A stretch of DNA of 64,000 nucleotides, taken from assembly GCA_038496675.1 (NCBI GenBank), contig CM076651.1, positions 15,822,762 through 15,886,761 on the forward strand, written 5' to 3'. The notes under the pieces were generated by a model. The model did not search any database and had not been told where the DNA came from. It saw nothing but the letters and a program-made list of their open reading frames with translations. The translations under genes and the position numbers were made by a program. Shown here piece after piece: positions 35,520 to 49,736 of the stretch. Origin of the DNA: Rachycentron canadum. Taxonomy: Eukaryota > Chordata > Actinopteri > Carangiformes > Rachycentridae. Within the stretch, counting starts at the first letter, position 1. Each line of letters begins with the position of its first letter.

Positions 35520-38500
35520 GCTGTTGGCTCAGACCTCAAAGACATTCAGAACAATAAGAATAGATACTTGGTAGCTTCAGAGAACCAACGACCTGGCCAT
35601 TTCTCCACAGCCCCTATTGGTTCCCTGACAGCCTCTCCATCCTCTGGCTCACTGTGCAGCCAGGGGGGCCTGCAGTCAGTCACCAGCATCCAGGAGCGCA
35701 TCATGTCCACGCCCGGAGGAGAGGAGGCCATTGAAAGACTCAAGGTAAACTTGGCCTGTGCAATGTTGATCAGTAATAAAGTTAAAGTTTTATTATTTCC
35801 TAAATCTTTCCATATTCAACGATGGTCTCAGTATAGCTGACTTCCATAGTGCTATGTAGGGTAACAGGCTGGCTCACACCATCTTCCAACACTATTTCAA
35901 TGAAGAACATATTTATGCTTTAATACTAATTCTTAATTATTTATTAAAACTTAAGGTCTTCCACTAGATTTTCTCCTGTACCCCGTTTACATCATCATCA
36001 TCAGATGTTTGATTTACTGACTTTGAAAATGGGTCCTAGGTAAGGTCTGTCCAAACTGGTGAAAAATCTGTGATAGATAGAAATCATACAACTTACAATA
36101 AAAAAAATTGCACATGCAATGTAGTTGTCAGTCCAGTCAATTCTAAGTAAAATGAATGTCAAGTAGACTGTTGTTAATTTTAGCTTAGTTTAGTTAGTCT
36201 TGAGTCAAAACACATTTTGCCTGTCAGTCCTCATGTGGCCTCTCAGCTTCATATCTCTCAGACTCGCAGTAGACCTCTTACTCTGCCAATAAGGGGGAAC
36301 ATAGGATTGTAACAACTAACCATGAAGGGCTGCAGTTTCCATGGCAACCATTGTGCCCAGTCTCTCTGTCATCCAATGACGTCAAGCACCGACGCAGATA
36401 CGGAGGAAATTCGACCGAAATAGATCTAGTCTTATTGGCTGTAACAGTGAGGCACATAATTGCACATTCTAAAGGTGTCGCAGTTATTTTAGTGATCCAC
36501 AAAAAAAAAGATTAGATTGAAGGTTTAAGTTCACAGTGCATATAAACCAACTGCACTGTCAGCATTGCACAAAAAAACAAACAATTTTAATTTAATTCAA
36601 TATTAAGTCAAGAGACCTTGGCTTAACTATACTAAATATACTGCAATATTATACAATAACAAATGTCTCAGAGGTTTTAGTGGCTGTACTGTTTGGTGAA
36701 TAGAGCCTTAATCAACATTATCAGTTGGGTAACTCGCACTTTTGTATTGTATCATTTCCATAATATATAACAGTATGTTGTGTATGTAATCCAGACTGGT
36801 GGTCCTTGTGACTGAGTTCAACATATTTCCTCCAACACTGATGATTACCTTAGACTTCTTGTGTTTCCTCACACTTTGTCTCTTGTGTTCAGGAATCAGA
36901 GAAGATCATTGCCGAGCTCAATGAAACCTGGGAAGAGAAACTGCGAAAGACTGAGGCGATCCGCATGGAGAGGTCAGTGTTAGCTGACAATATCTGTTCA
37001 TTTCCATCTCTATCTCTCAAGGGGGGAGATGTGTGTCCCACGTGAGCCTCCACCCCCCTCCCTCAATATATTCTGTCAGTGTTAGACAACCCCCCATAGC
37101 TCTGTCTCGGTCTTTTCACCCCTCAGTGCTGTCTGTCTCACTTTCTTCACCTATCTGTCTAATTTCCTCTGCACTCATTCTGTCTATTTCCTTTCGTTTC
37201 TCCGTCGTCACGCTCTGCTGCACAATCGCCCTTCTCACATCCTTTCTCCCCCTTTATCCACTCATCTGTAGCTGCAGACATCAACCATGTTACTGTCCGT
37301 CCACAGAGTCTCACTGGTGCCATTCTTTGCCTGTTGTCATACCACAAATCACTTGCTGTGATGTTACACACCATCACTTTTCATCCTCTTTCTCTTAATC
37401 TCAGAAAGGTCTTGCTGGAAATAAATGTAAAGTTACTGTATATAGTTCACTGCTGCAGTAACTATTTGCAAGAGAATGTATGCAACATGCACTCAATAAA
37501 CAAACTGATAATGTTTTTTAACTTTAACTTTTGAACTGATATTCTGAAGTTAACAGATGTTTTTCCTTCACTACAGGGAGGCCTTGCTTGCAGAGATGGG
37601 CGTGGCAATCCGTGAAGATGGAGGCACTTTGGGTGTATTCTCTCCTAAAAAGGTACAACAGACATGAGGCACAGACAATGATGTCAGGGATTGTTTCACA
37701 TTTCCCATCAATGGTCATGCACACCCTTCCACCATGAGTTCCTGACTATTGTTTTCCATGTTATGTTTTCCATGAGAACCCTCCCTTAGCAGTGGCTGGT
37801 TTTTCTTATCTATTAACTTTTTCATGGTCTGTCTGTCTTTCCACTCTGTCATTTGCTTCCTTCACATACTCAGCTTAGCCATGAAACACCATTTGATGAG
37901 CAGTTTGATTGTTTTCCCACCAAGAAGGTTTGTTTAATTGAATCTGCAGATAAAACCTTCCCTGCATTAGATATAATCCCATAAATTACCAACTTTAGTT
38001 TAGTCTTTACCAGTGATTTAAAATCATAAGTGTGTTTTTGTGTTGAGGCAATGGTATATTCTTTTCACTCTCCTTACCTCTCCAGCTTCTTCCAGTAGAG
38101 GCAGCACAGTTTGGCAGCAGCATAAAGATCAGTAGAAATGTTAGCTTGTGCTTGTCAGCAAAGTCACAATTCTGACAGAGAAAGATATCCTATCTTTTAA
38201 TCAGTAACTGCTCAGTGCCAGTGTCACTAGATCAGCTTTGGTTTCAGAAGATTCCCCTTCTTTAGGCATGAGCACCCACACCCAACCCCTAATGGTTGGC
38301 ATTTTTTTTTTCTTTGTTTGTTTTAGTTTTGTTCACATCCATTTGCCATCCATTCATTTTTCCCCTCTCTTTTCACTCATTGCCGCTGCATGGGTTAGCA
38401 TTTCGCTGAGAAGCCTTGTGATCTCTATACAGACTTTAATGGGGTGTTTTCCCCTAAAAAGGTTGGTGGTTTGGAGCAGTAGTTCCTGTTATTTCTGTGA

Positions 38501-41500
38501 TGTATTAGGCTCTAGAGGTGTCAGCACTGCATCGACGTGCCATTTCTGTTCACGTTCATGTAGATCATGTGTCACTGACAAGGATCAACAGTGCTTGATA
38601 TACCCACTTCATTAGCATTTCTAATACTGTTAGATATTTCTGTACTTCTGAATATTGATGAAAATAAACTGTTAACCTCTTATGTGTCATCTGTAGACTC
38701 CACATTTGGTTAACCTGAATGAGGATCCTCTCATGTCAGAGTGTCTGCTCTACTACATCAAAGACGGAATTACAAGGTAACCAAAATTTTAACTGCGACA
38801 GTGAAATGCTGCAGAGGATGTTGACAGGGTTGGAGTTTCTCTCAGGCAGCAACTCTGAAAAACTACTCTGTATTTAATTTTTCTCTATTAATGTTAAAAA
38901 AGAGGAACCTTCAGAGTCAGAGAGAACCACTGATCAAAGTTTTTTTTCTGTCTTAAGTTACTTTCACTCCCTCTTTGTCTTTTGGCCCCTCTTTAAACTA
39001 TTCATATTGAGTATTTTGATACAATCTGACTCCAGGGGTACTATAATAGATGGCAGAATCACAGATGAAATGCCTATAGTGCTTCAGAAGTGCTGCCTTC
39101 TCATAAGTAATGGTTTAAAGGTTCCATTTAACTTCTGGCACTGACATTTTGCCGAAGTGGCTGCCAATAGAATGAAAGAGAGAGAGTTCACTCTCTCAAA
39201 ATGGCCTCTATGATTGTTTCAGGGTGGGTCAGGCCGATGCTGAAAGACGACAAGACATTGTTCTAAGTGGTGCTCATATCAAGGAAGAGCACTGCATCTT
39301 CCGCAGTGAGAGGAATGCCAATGGAGATGGTGAGGCTCTATATTATCAATTTGTTTGCTTATGTTTTCTTTGGCAAATGTATGGATCGAAAGTCTTAATG
39401 GACTTTTTGGAATTAAACTGTTGATCTATTTATTACAGATACCTACATCTTTAAATACCTGCAAATACAAACCTAGACAGATAAAATAAGTGCATTTTGT
39501 TATTGAAGTATTGTACCCTAAATGGCAGTAATCACTACATACAATATATTAGGTATTCGCCCCTTACCATATAAAATTTAACAATGCATGAGTCGCTCAG
39601 AATGAGTCACTGTTGATTGGTTGTTGTGTTTTTGCTGAAGTTATCGTCATGCTGGTGCCCTGTGAGGGATCAGAAACCTACGTCAATGGCAAACGTGTTG
39701 AAGATGCAATTCAGCTTCGTTCAGGTACATACCTCATTTTTCCAAACAAAGATGTAAATCTGTAAAATTATTATCTCTGTGGACTGGTTAACACCTATGT
39801 TTCATTTTAACCAACATGATAAAAACGATGGAGCATTGTCTTTGTTCCTTTTATGATTTTATGCCCGCCCCTCCTCTTCTTTCAGGTAATCGCATCATCA
39901 TGGGAAAGAATCATGTGTTCCGGTTCAACCACCCAGAACAGGCCAGAGCTGAAAGGGAGAAGACGCCATCTGCCGAAACTCCGGTGGAGCCGGTGGATTG
40001 GACCTTTGCTCAGAGAGAGCTTCTGGAGAAGCAGGGCATCGACATGAAGCAAGAAATGGAGAAAAGGTATGAAATCTGTCCTTTTGGCTTTAACTCATTT
40101 CATTCCTAATGGTGTCAGCAATCTGATTTGTGTTTCAAATATCCATTATACAGTTTATCATTAGTTGTGTGATGGATTTGACAATATGTTTTACTCATTT
40201 ATGTAGGCTAACTGAGATGGAAATCTTATACAAGAAAGAAAAGGAAGAGGCAGACCAACTTCTGGAGCAACAGCGACTGGTGAGTTCAAATAAGCTTGTA
40301 TTTAACCAAACCCACTTGGCAAATTGTATGGATTCAGTCTGGTTCCTGTAATCTTCATGTTAGAGATTGCAGATGAGTTAGCTGTAACTACACAGTGGGT
40401 TTAGTAGAAGTTAAGCCATAACTGAGATGATGATTTTTGCAAGTCAGTTATATCACAATCAAAGGCAGCTTCTTGAAGGAGCCAACTAGTTTGTGGTGTT
40501 TTGTGTGTCATTTTGAGTGAAATGTACTGCAGGATATCTGTCATAAGTGGAATTCAAAGTTAAAGCATGGTTTGTTTTGGTCAATTACAATTGGAAAGCT
40601 AGTCGTCGGGTTTTGTAAGACAGTCTCACTTGGTCCATTTAAATCCGACTAGTACTAATTCTCACTCTGAGCTCTGACACTTTTGAGGTGTGTGTGTGTG
40701 TGTGTGTGCGTGTGTGCGCGTGTGTGTGAATCACACTTCTACTCTTAGCGCATGTCTGTTCTTCTTGCATGGACGTTTTCTGGTTTGAGACGGATGAGCT
40801 TTTACTTGCCTCCTTCTTGAGTTGAACTGATTTTTCTGTAGCAATTTGATTGAGCAAGGATTAGTGTAAAGCTTTCCCCTTTCCAAATCCCTGTTTTCCC
40901 TTTCCTGTGTCTTCTATAGTGGATCTGAATCTTGCAAAACAGCAATTTACAGCTAAAGTTGATTTGATATCAAGATCAAAATTCATGTAAACTAATTGAA
41001 TTAGACAGTATTGAAACACATACTACTGTTTTTATTAAGTGACGCTGCTTTTGCATGGTTCATGTTAATAGCATGTTTTCTTAACTCACTCAGTACTGGT
41101 TCTGGAATAAGTTGCAGTGTTTGCTGTTGAGCTGGTCATCTCTGAAGTGGCTGTTGATTTGCTTGGATTAGATTTCTACTCTAGTTTTCTTGCTCTGTTT
41201 TGTCCTGAGTTTCATCTCTTCAATGCAGTTGCTGACATGTACAATGCATTGTGATAACAAAAAAAATACTGCCATAGTTTTTGATGGATAGTGACAATGT
41301 GGTTTCTCATTGACTTCTTTGGCTACCTCTCTTTGCGCTAGCCTTAACTGGCTTCTTGTAGCACACCGAAGGCATGGCTCAACAACAGAATTATCAGCGC
41401 CCACAGTTGAATCAGTGAATCACAGACCTCTTCCATACTTTACTGGTGGTTTTATGTGCAGAGCTGCAGGCATAAGGTTCAGACTCCCAGCATCATAACA

Positions 41501-44016
41501 TTCAATTCAAGCCATAGATCCAATATCGCACACAAGACCTGAATTATCTGTACCTACTGGTTGTGATCTGTAATGTACTTTGTCTACAAAAAATGAGAAA
41601 CTGCATTTTTTTCCAACTAACATCTTTCTTGTAGTGGATTAACACTTACCCTTCACTTCTGCCTCTTCTCTCTCTACTGGCTTTCTGATCAACTGCAAGA
41701 ACCCTGTCTTCTAACACACCACTAATACTAAAGCCACTCAAACCTTCTGGACTTAAGGGGGAAAGCTCCAAAATCCATCTACATGCATGCCACTGTAGCA
41801 TGTTTGGGATCCAGCTTTCAAATCACAAAATTTTCAATTAAGAAGAAGAGGAATATCATAAAACAATACAGAAGTGCTCCAATCAGCAGCTATCCTCTAT
41901 TGATATTTCCCTTCTAATCATGATAGACATGCTTTACCTTTACTTTTAATATCAATATGCAACATTGGGAACAAAATTGTTAAAGGTGATCCCCATTTCT
42001 GAGATGTGAAAAGTCTTGGTGTAATTAGTGTATGAACATATATTCATTTATATTGACATTACCGTTTCACTAGAGACAATATGAGAAAAGCAATCGGACA
42101 AGAAAGTCAATGGAAGCCACTGTTTTGTATGTACATTTGTTTGTTTTTCTATCTTTATTTTAAACATAGCTCTGGAAAAGACACTGCATGTTTTCATACA
42201 TCTTGTATAATAATGATGTATGGAAAATATTTTGGTAATTATTACAGCGTAATAGTCGTCTTTGATTTAAAAAAGAAATCCACAAAATTTTAAAGATCTG
42301 TCTAAGCTCAATCATATTATTTAGCTTGGACTTGATTCATGGATGAAGTTCCCATGTTGCATATTTATACCTTTTAATCATTCTTTAAAAGAAAAAAACA
42401 TCCTTTCATCTTCTCTTTGATTTCCCATTGTAATTTCTTCTTTTTTTTGGAACCATTTGGTTTTTGTCCTGTGTTGTTTTCTCAAGGATGGAGACTCTGA
42501 TAGTGGGGATGACTCAGATAAGAGGTCTTGTGAAGAGAGCTGGAGACTGATCACTTCCTTGAGGGAAAAGCTGCCTCCCAGCAAGCTGCAAACTATAGTG
42601 AAAAAGTGCGGATTACCCAGCAGCGGAAAGAGAAGAGAGCCAGTCAAAATGTACCAGATCCCTCAGCGGCGCCGCATCACCAAGGACTCCAAGTGGGTGA
42701 CCATCTCGGACCTGAAGATCCAGGCTGTCAAAGAAATCTGTTATGAAGTAGCGCTCAATGATTTTCGTCACACACGGCAGGAAATTGAAGCACTCGCTAT
42801 TGTCAAAATGAAGGAGCTTTGTGCTAGCTACAACAAGAAGGACCCCAACGAGCGGGACTCGTGGAGGGCAGTGGCCCGGGATGTTTGGGACACTGTAGGA
42901 GTTGGCGATGAGCGCATTGAAGACGTGATTACGAATGGTTCTCGAGCTGGAGGGGTGGTTATGGATGAACTAAAAGTGCACATTGATAAACTTGAGGACA
43001 TCTTGCAGGAGGTGAAGAAACAGAATAACATGAAGGATGAGGAGATCCGTGCTCTCAGGAACAAGATGGTCAAAATGGAAAAGGTCCTTCCGCTCATCAC
43101 CCCAGAGGGCCAAGAAAAGCCACCCAGTGTAGCTACTTCTACTTGTGAAACCAGAACTCCAAGTCCTCGAGATGGAAAACCTCCTGTGCCAGAAAAACCT
43201 GATAGTGATGAAGTAGATTCACAATTAGGCCAAAATACAGGAGATGACTCAACCCTAAAGAGAGGCCATGTGCGCTGGATGCGTCAAGAGCAGTTACGCC
43301 TCAAAAATCTTCAGCAACAAGAGATCTCCAAGCAGCTCCGCCGACAAACCGGACCACATCGCTTTATACCCCCAGAGGACCGCAAGCTTCGCTTCCCCTT
43401 CAAAAGTAACCCTAAGCACCGCAACTCATGGAGCCCTGGTACTCATATCATAATTACAGATGAGCAGGTCATTGAGCTAAAGGTGCCCAAGGAAGCTGTA
43501 GAAGAAGAAGAGGTAGAAAGCCAGGCTGGAGAAGGAGTACAGCCCAGAGAAAAGATGGCTGCTTCAGTTATCCAAGTAACTCCACCATTGCCAAGCCCAT
43601 CAGTCCAGCACAGAAGCAAAGATTTGGAGCAAGGTTTGAGCCAGGGTCACAGACATAACTATAGAAACAACCAACATCAGCAGCCCCATGAACGAGGCCG
43701 CAGCAACTCTTTTAATCACCGCCAGCGACCCTCTGGCTCCATGGAGTCACTGCAGCAGGCTGAAAGCAATAGGAGGCATAGTCAGGTTTTCTACCAGCCC
43801 CGCCACCATCAGAGCCAGCCGGCATATCCCCAGTCACACCATCAACAGCCATGCCACTATAATAGTATGATGTATACAGATGGCAGCTGCAGTGGCTTCC
43901 AGCAGTACCATCATACTGACCATGCTAACTATCCAATCAACTTTCAGGCTCCTCCGCGAATGCGCAGGCAAATGTCTGCTCCTAATCTAAAAGCCAGCAG
44001 AGAGACGACAGTCTGA
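12536..44016 (+). CDS. kif1b: kif1b, alpha-type transcript (complete, 1,215 residues)
   Basis: This form shares the first 21 coding exons (706 residues, counting the 18 nt and 42 nt optional exons) with the beta form, then uses the large terminal exon 42487-44016. Total 3,648 nt, 1,215 residues plus TGA; human KIF1B-alpha is about 1,150 without the optional exons. The tail begins DGDSDSGDDSDKRSCEESW, resembles the KIF1C tail, and ends RETTV, a class I PDZ ligand. The mammalian alpha tail binds PDZ scaffolds such as PSD-95 and S-SCAM and is linked to mitochondrial transport. Choice of the alpha end depends on splicing to 42487 and polyadenylation before the beta exons. Confidence 0.95.
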
Positions 44017-47000
44017 GTAGGACTTGTGGACTAGTTTCAAATACTCCTAGTAGGCAAACACATTACAGATCACAACAGCTCAGAATCATGTGAGTCAAAC
44101 AGCTAAAACTGACTGTGACCTTTGCACTTGATCAGCGTGTTATTGGTTGATCCAAAAGTATTCTATGTATTATAAAAGACATTTTATCATGATCATTATC
44201 ATAATATATGCTGTTTTATCAGTTTGTGCTGCATTGTGTGTGCTATCATCACTAGCATTAGGAGAGCTGTCATAAGGAATTGAAGCCAACAAATGATAAG
44301 GGGAGTGTTTTTGCCATGCCATGCCTACATTCAATTTTCAACATGTGTGACAGTTCATCAATCATGCTTTGATTTGCCAAAATTATCTTCATGGTTGAAT
44401 TTCTGAGTTTACATATTTGCCATTTCAGCATTGATTCATCAAGAATGTTTTTAGCCACTACAGTATGGACACGATTAAGTGTTTAATTTTCATCAAGACC
44501 TTTGTTGTTATTGAAGCCCAAATTAGGATTCAAAAAATACCCTATATTTATTTGTTTCTGTGTACCATGTAATGAATGTTAGGGTGGACAAATTGGTTGC
44601 TTCTACAGTTTTAACTTTTGTTTTGTACCTCATACGACAGTTACGGTCATAAGTCATCATTGGCCTTGATCTGGAATCAAAAGACCAGTATGTTGGACAT
44701 TTTGATAAATTGAATATTGAATAACTTGATGCACTAATCAATTGTGTGACTGCCTTTTAAATAGACTGAAGTAGTGGTCAAAGAAATTGGTTTTCAAAAA
44801 GTGCCTTTTTATGCACTAACTATATTAATCCTGCTTTGCATTTATAATTTGGTGAAGGAAACTTCTCAACTTACCTAACTAAAACTAACTTTTTAGTAAT
44901 AACATGCTGGTTTATTAATATTCTTAGTAAGTGACTTGATTGCTTGATTCCAAACCTTTTTTTTCTTCCTGCTTTTTAGGTTAATTTTAAATATGTAACT
45001 GCCACATACTACAGTACTTTGCACTTCTTGAAGTCATGGATAAGCTGTATAATTAGTAAGTGAATACACTAATTTTAATGTTAAGCAATAAGTTACTGTA
45101 CTCTTTAAAACATTGAAACAGCCTTCTATATTTCTCTTTGAACTACAAAAGACCCTATCAAATGTAAAAACCACTGCCTTAATGCTGGAGATGGACCTAA
45201 CTGTAAGACAAGGGACACACAATTATGTGTATTTGTTCATTTCACTGTTACTGCAATATTCAGAATAATCTTCCCTTCTCCTGTATAAACAACAAATCAT
45301 GAACTGAGCGCTGATTTCTTTTTCATGTAATCTAAAAATTACATTCTGTGTTTGTGGTTCATTGAATAGGCAGAGTTAACTGTGTTTTGAATGGATGTCC
45401 TCAGTGTTGTTATGGTTCCCAAAGACTTTCCTTAAAAATGTTGGAGGGAGGACAAAGACTTGAAGTGCTTACATAATATTAATAAGGACAAATATCTGTC
45501 AAATTCAATTTTGAGGATCACGTTATTTTAACTGCATCAAGTGCTACACATTCACAAGGCCTAGGTGGATCTATCATAGTGATGGTGTATGAAATCAGTC
45601 TCCATGTCAGTTTTTTGCCTTTGTAGTTTAGCTAATTCTTATTTGAATTAGCAGCAAATCTGCCTGTCAATCAGTAGCTTTAAAAGAACCCATTCATTAT
45701 TACATCAGATGGCCTTCAAAACATTTTAGAGAAACAGTGACACTCAGCAGCATTGGTGAAACCTTTGGGGACTATCAAAATGTTAGACTTGGGTTCAAAT
45801 GACAAAATCGTTTTCTATTATATTTTAAGTTTTGACAGTATATATTCTGCCTTACTATGCTGTAACAAAAACCAAATGGTATGACATATGCAAATCTAGC
45901 CTCTCCACCCTTCGCCTCATGTCGCCTATGACTATCTTTGCATGCACTAGCTTACATTTCTTCAGCTCTAATAAATGCTCTATTAAAGAATGTTATTTAA
46001 CGTATGCACTGGTGCTGACAGTGACCAGGTAAGCTGGAAAGAATAAGATCAAATGGACAATGTACCTTATACTGTTCTTTTGAAATATACATACATGTCT
46101 GCGTGGGGTCTCGGTTCAATGAGTCTGAGTGTTATATGTCTCCTTTTTAAATCTGTAATATCAAGTGCCTCGTGTGGCTCTGTACCAAGTTGTGTTACTT
46201 CCTTAATCAAGCACTTTGTGCAAACATACGCTATACATCAGAACAGTATTGTTCACATGTTTAAAAAAAGGATATACTGAATCCCTGTGTTTCTGGAGAT
46301 TTACTTTCAAAGTATGACTGAAATAAAATGACATGCTCCAAGTGCAGTTATTGGTTATATATGAGTGGTATTTGTTTTTCACTCTTAGTAAACCAGTTTA
46401 GGGACAGAAACAGACACCAAGTGACTGTTTGAGACACCTCTGGTCAGGTTAAAGGTACTGTACATTGGAATTCATGCAGTTTAAATATTGTGAATAAAAA
46501 ATATTTGGAAATGGTAACTATACAGCTCTAGCCCTAGAAGTTGCAAAAGCCTCATTATTATCCATCTATTATCACTGTAATCGTTCAATACTACATCATG
46601 GCAATGTTGCACATTTTTTAGCAACATGGAAGCTAGATTTATTTTTTTTTTTTTTGCCATTTACCTTTTTCCATGAACATGATTTCAGGCATAAGATATA
46701 GTTTTTTGAGTACAATATTCACGTTTTGTTATGGTACACACTGTTTTACATTAGCAGCTTCAGGCAGATGCATTCAATGAAACTAGCTTGGTGGATTTCC
46801 AAAGGTATTTTTGAATCAAGAGATTTCAGCTCTTAGCTTGTTGGTAGGGTTTCAGCAGAGACGAGGTTAATGTCAGATGAAAAGGCTCCATTGTCTTCCC
46901 AGAAGACACTGAACAAACAGGATGAGGTCATCGGGACCACAGCCTGTCCAGCTCTGATGAGTATGGCGCCCCTCATTGGATTACAGTTGACTCAGCTTCT

Positions 47001-48102
47001 AGCGTCACCTCTCTTCTTCAACTCCAACCATTTCTCTCAGAGTATAAGTTGTTGGTTCACTCTTTCATCTACTTAAATTTCCTGAACATTGAATATTTAT
47101 TGCAGAAAAAACAGGGCAAAAGGTGAAAGTTGGACTTAAGTTACCTACTACTTTTAAATATATAGAAAGTACAGATAATCATAAGGCAGTGCTGCCAGTA
47201 ACAGGGGTTCAGTTTTATTTGTCACATATCAAGGTACAGTGTACAGTAAGCAAAGCAGTGAGATGAGGGTTGAACTGGGCAGTAAAAAGTGATAATAAAA
47301 TAAAGTCTTACTACTATGAAAAATAGTTTATTTGATATTATTGAATATCGGCCAAAACCTAATTTTTATCTTGTTGCTTATATTACTTGAAATGATCTGT
47401 GAGGATAAAGTATTTTTTTAACAACACTTGAAACATAAAATATTTATAATGTAATCATATTTGTAAAAAGAAGTTAATACATAATTTAACCAATCAATAG
47501 TTAGATCCCCGCAATAACATCATATATCACAATATTTGGATTAGACTGTGTGAAGATATATTTTGGAGACTAGACTAATAACAATGTATACTGTATTTCA
47601 GTACAGGTCTAGAAATGAACAGTAATGTAAAACAGCGCAAAACATACCTTGTGTACATCTCACTACACATTTTATGTCTTTGAGAACCGGCTTTCAAGTA
47701 ACATTACTTAAATCAGCGCCATGTATCCAGGGGTCATTTGGAACAGTAACCAAGTCACTGAAGGACCAAAGACTAAAGCACCAGAAATAAAACTTTTGAA
47801 ATGGAGAATAAGCCTCACTGTGCATTTTGGGTTTAAATGTGGTTCTGATGGCCAGATGAGCTCATCTATTGTTGCAGTTTATGGACAGTTGTCCATGTTC
47901 TTTCTCTTCTTCCCTGTGTGTTGGTGTCCAGGTTTACGAGAGCAAATTGCAAGAACTTCAGAAACAGGTGGAGACTCGTTCATTGGTCGCTGAGACACCT
48001 GATGAGGAAGAGCTAGAGGAGGAGGAAGAAGAGGAAGGTGCGTAGTATGAATCTTCAATCCTGTAGATATTTATTTCATATACTGTGTAAGCCCCAGACA
48101 TA

Positions 48103-48149
<47 letters not shown>

Positions 48150-49700
48150 GTACATTTATTTACATATATAGTGCATTTAATGTAAATTCACTCTGTTTTC
48201 CTCCACATTTTCTGTCTAGAGCCTAAACTACTGGGATGTGCGTATAGTACTTTCTCTTTCATAATCAAAAAATGTAATATTTACCTAATTCAGATTAATT
48301 AAAATATGCTAATATTGCCATACTAATTACCCATTTAAGTATTCAGTCAAACAAGTTTGTACGTAATATATACTCTAATCCCTTTGAAAGAAAACCATGC
48401 TACTAATGTAAACCATTCTACTTCTATACTTGAAGACTAAGGGACCATACTGCTAGTTTTTTATGTTTTTACATTTTTACATTACGTTTTTTCAAATACA
48501 AATTTTATCAAATCAAATATTTTTTTTTCAAAATGAGCCGAGCCGCTGGTTCTCTTTAGTTGCAGTTTGAAAGCTGGCTTTCAGATAGTTCATTGAGATA
48601 GGTCATCCACCGCAGTGAGCATTTTGTCTCCTTGGGTGACTAATAGTTGAACAAGGACAAATTAACTTTTTTTTTTTCTATGACCTGATTGAAAGTATAC
48701 TCCTAATGCACCCCAACCCATCTAGGTAGTACAATGTTTAGATGAAATTATTCTCTGCATTGTGCAGTAGTTGTATCAGGTTCAAACCTTATGTTTTGAA
48801 TTTGTATAATGGGCCTAAACGTATCTTTGTATTTGGATGGTAGACTGTGGCTTTACAGAACAAACACAGTCTTCACATTTTGCCACTGAAAGTCTCTGTA
48901 AATTCTAATGTTTGAGGTCTATGAACACATCCCAAAGGAATATTTTTCCACACAGGCAATGCATGCAAAAAAATATAAGGTAATAAATGGACGTAAAATA
49001 AAGTTAAAAAATATTGTACATGACGGATGGACTTGTAGGCAGTAATGTAAATTGTAGTGGATTTTTTGGTTAGGCTAAAACAAGCAAAACAACTGGTATG
49101 GTCCTTTTTGGCTTGATGTGCATTTACATTGTGTGTGGACATGTCTTTTTATGTGTATATGCATCACGTTAATGTAAACTCTGTCTTCTGTCTCCCTGCA
49201 GTGCCTTGGACTCAGCATGAGTTTGAGTTGGCACAATGGGCCTTCAGGAAGTGGAGGTACCATCAGTTCACCTCCCTCCGTGATCAGCTGTGGGGAAATG
49301 CTGTATATCTGAAGGAGGCCAATGCCATCAGCGTAGAGCTAAAGAAGAAAGTAAGTAAAATGGCATGTCAGTTTCCCGTGTGACATGTCATTATCATTAT
49401 TATCGTTTAGAGTTGCAATCACTAGCTTTGAGGTTTAAGAAAAAATGAATAATGCTACAGAATCTACTGATGTGAATCAGCCTCATAGCTTTTGTACTTC
49501 AGGTTCTGGGGTATTCAGCTATGACACAAGTCAACTATGACGGCAATAACTGATCTGCTGACCACATTCCTAATTAAAAACACACATGGTGATGTTATGA
49601 AACACCACAATTCAGTTACACAATTCAACATACTCTTTTCAGTCCATTGCGATAGTAGTGACTTGGATAACTCAACTTAAAACATAATGTATGTTGTGCA

Positions 49701-49736
<36 letters not shown>

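Larger units (their letters stand above)
33990..35532 (+). other. kif1b intron with repeat and pyrimidine microsatellite
   Basis: Contains a teleost-type interspersed repeat near 34.37-34.61 kb with a perfect ERE, and a TC microsatellite that forms the polypyrimidine tract of the next exon. No further coding exon seen. Confidence 0.6.
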
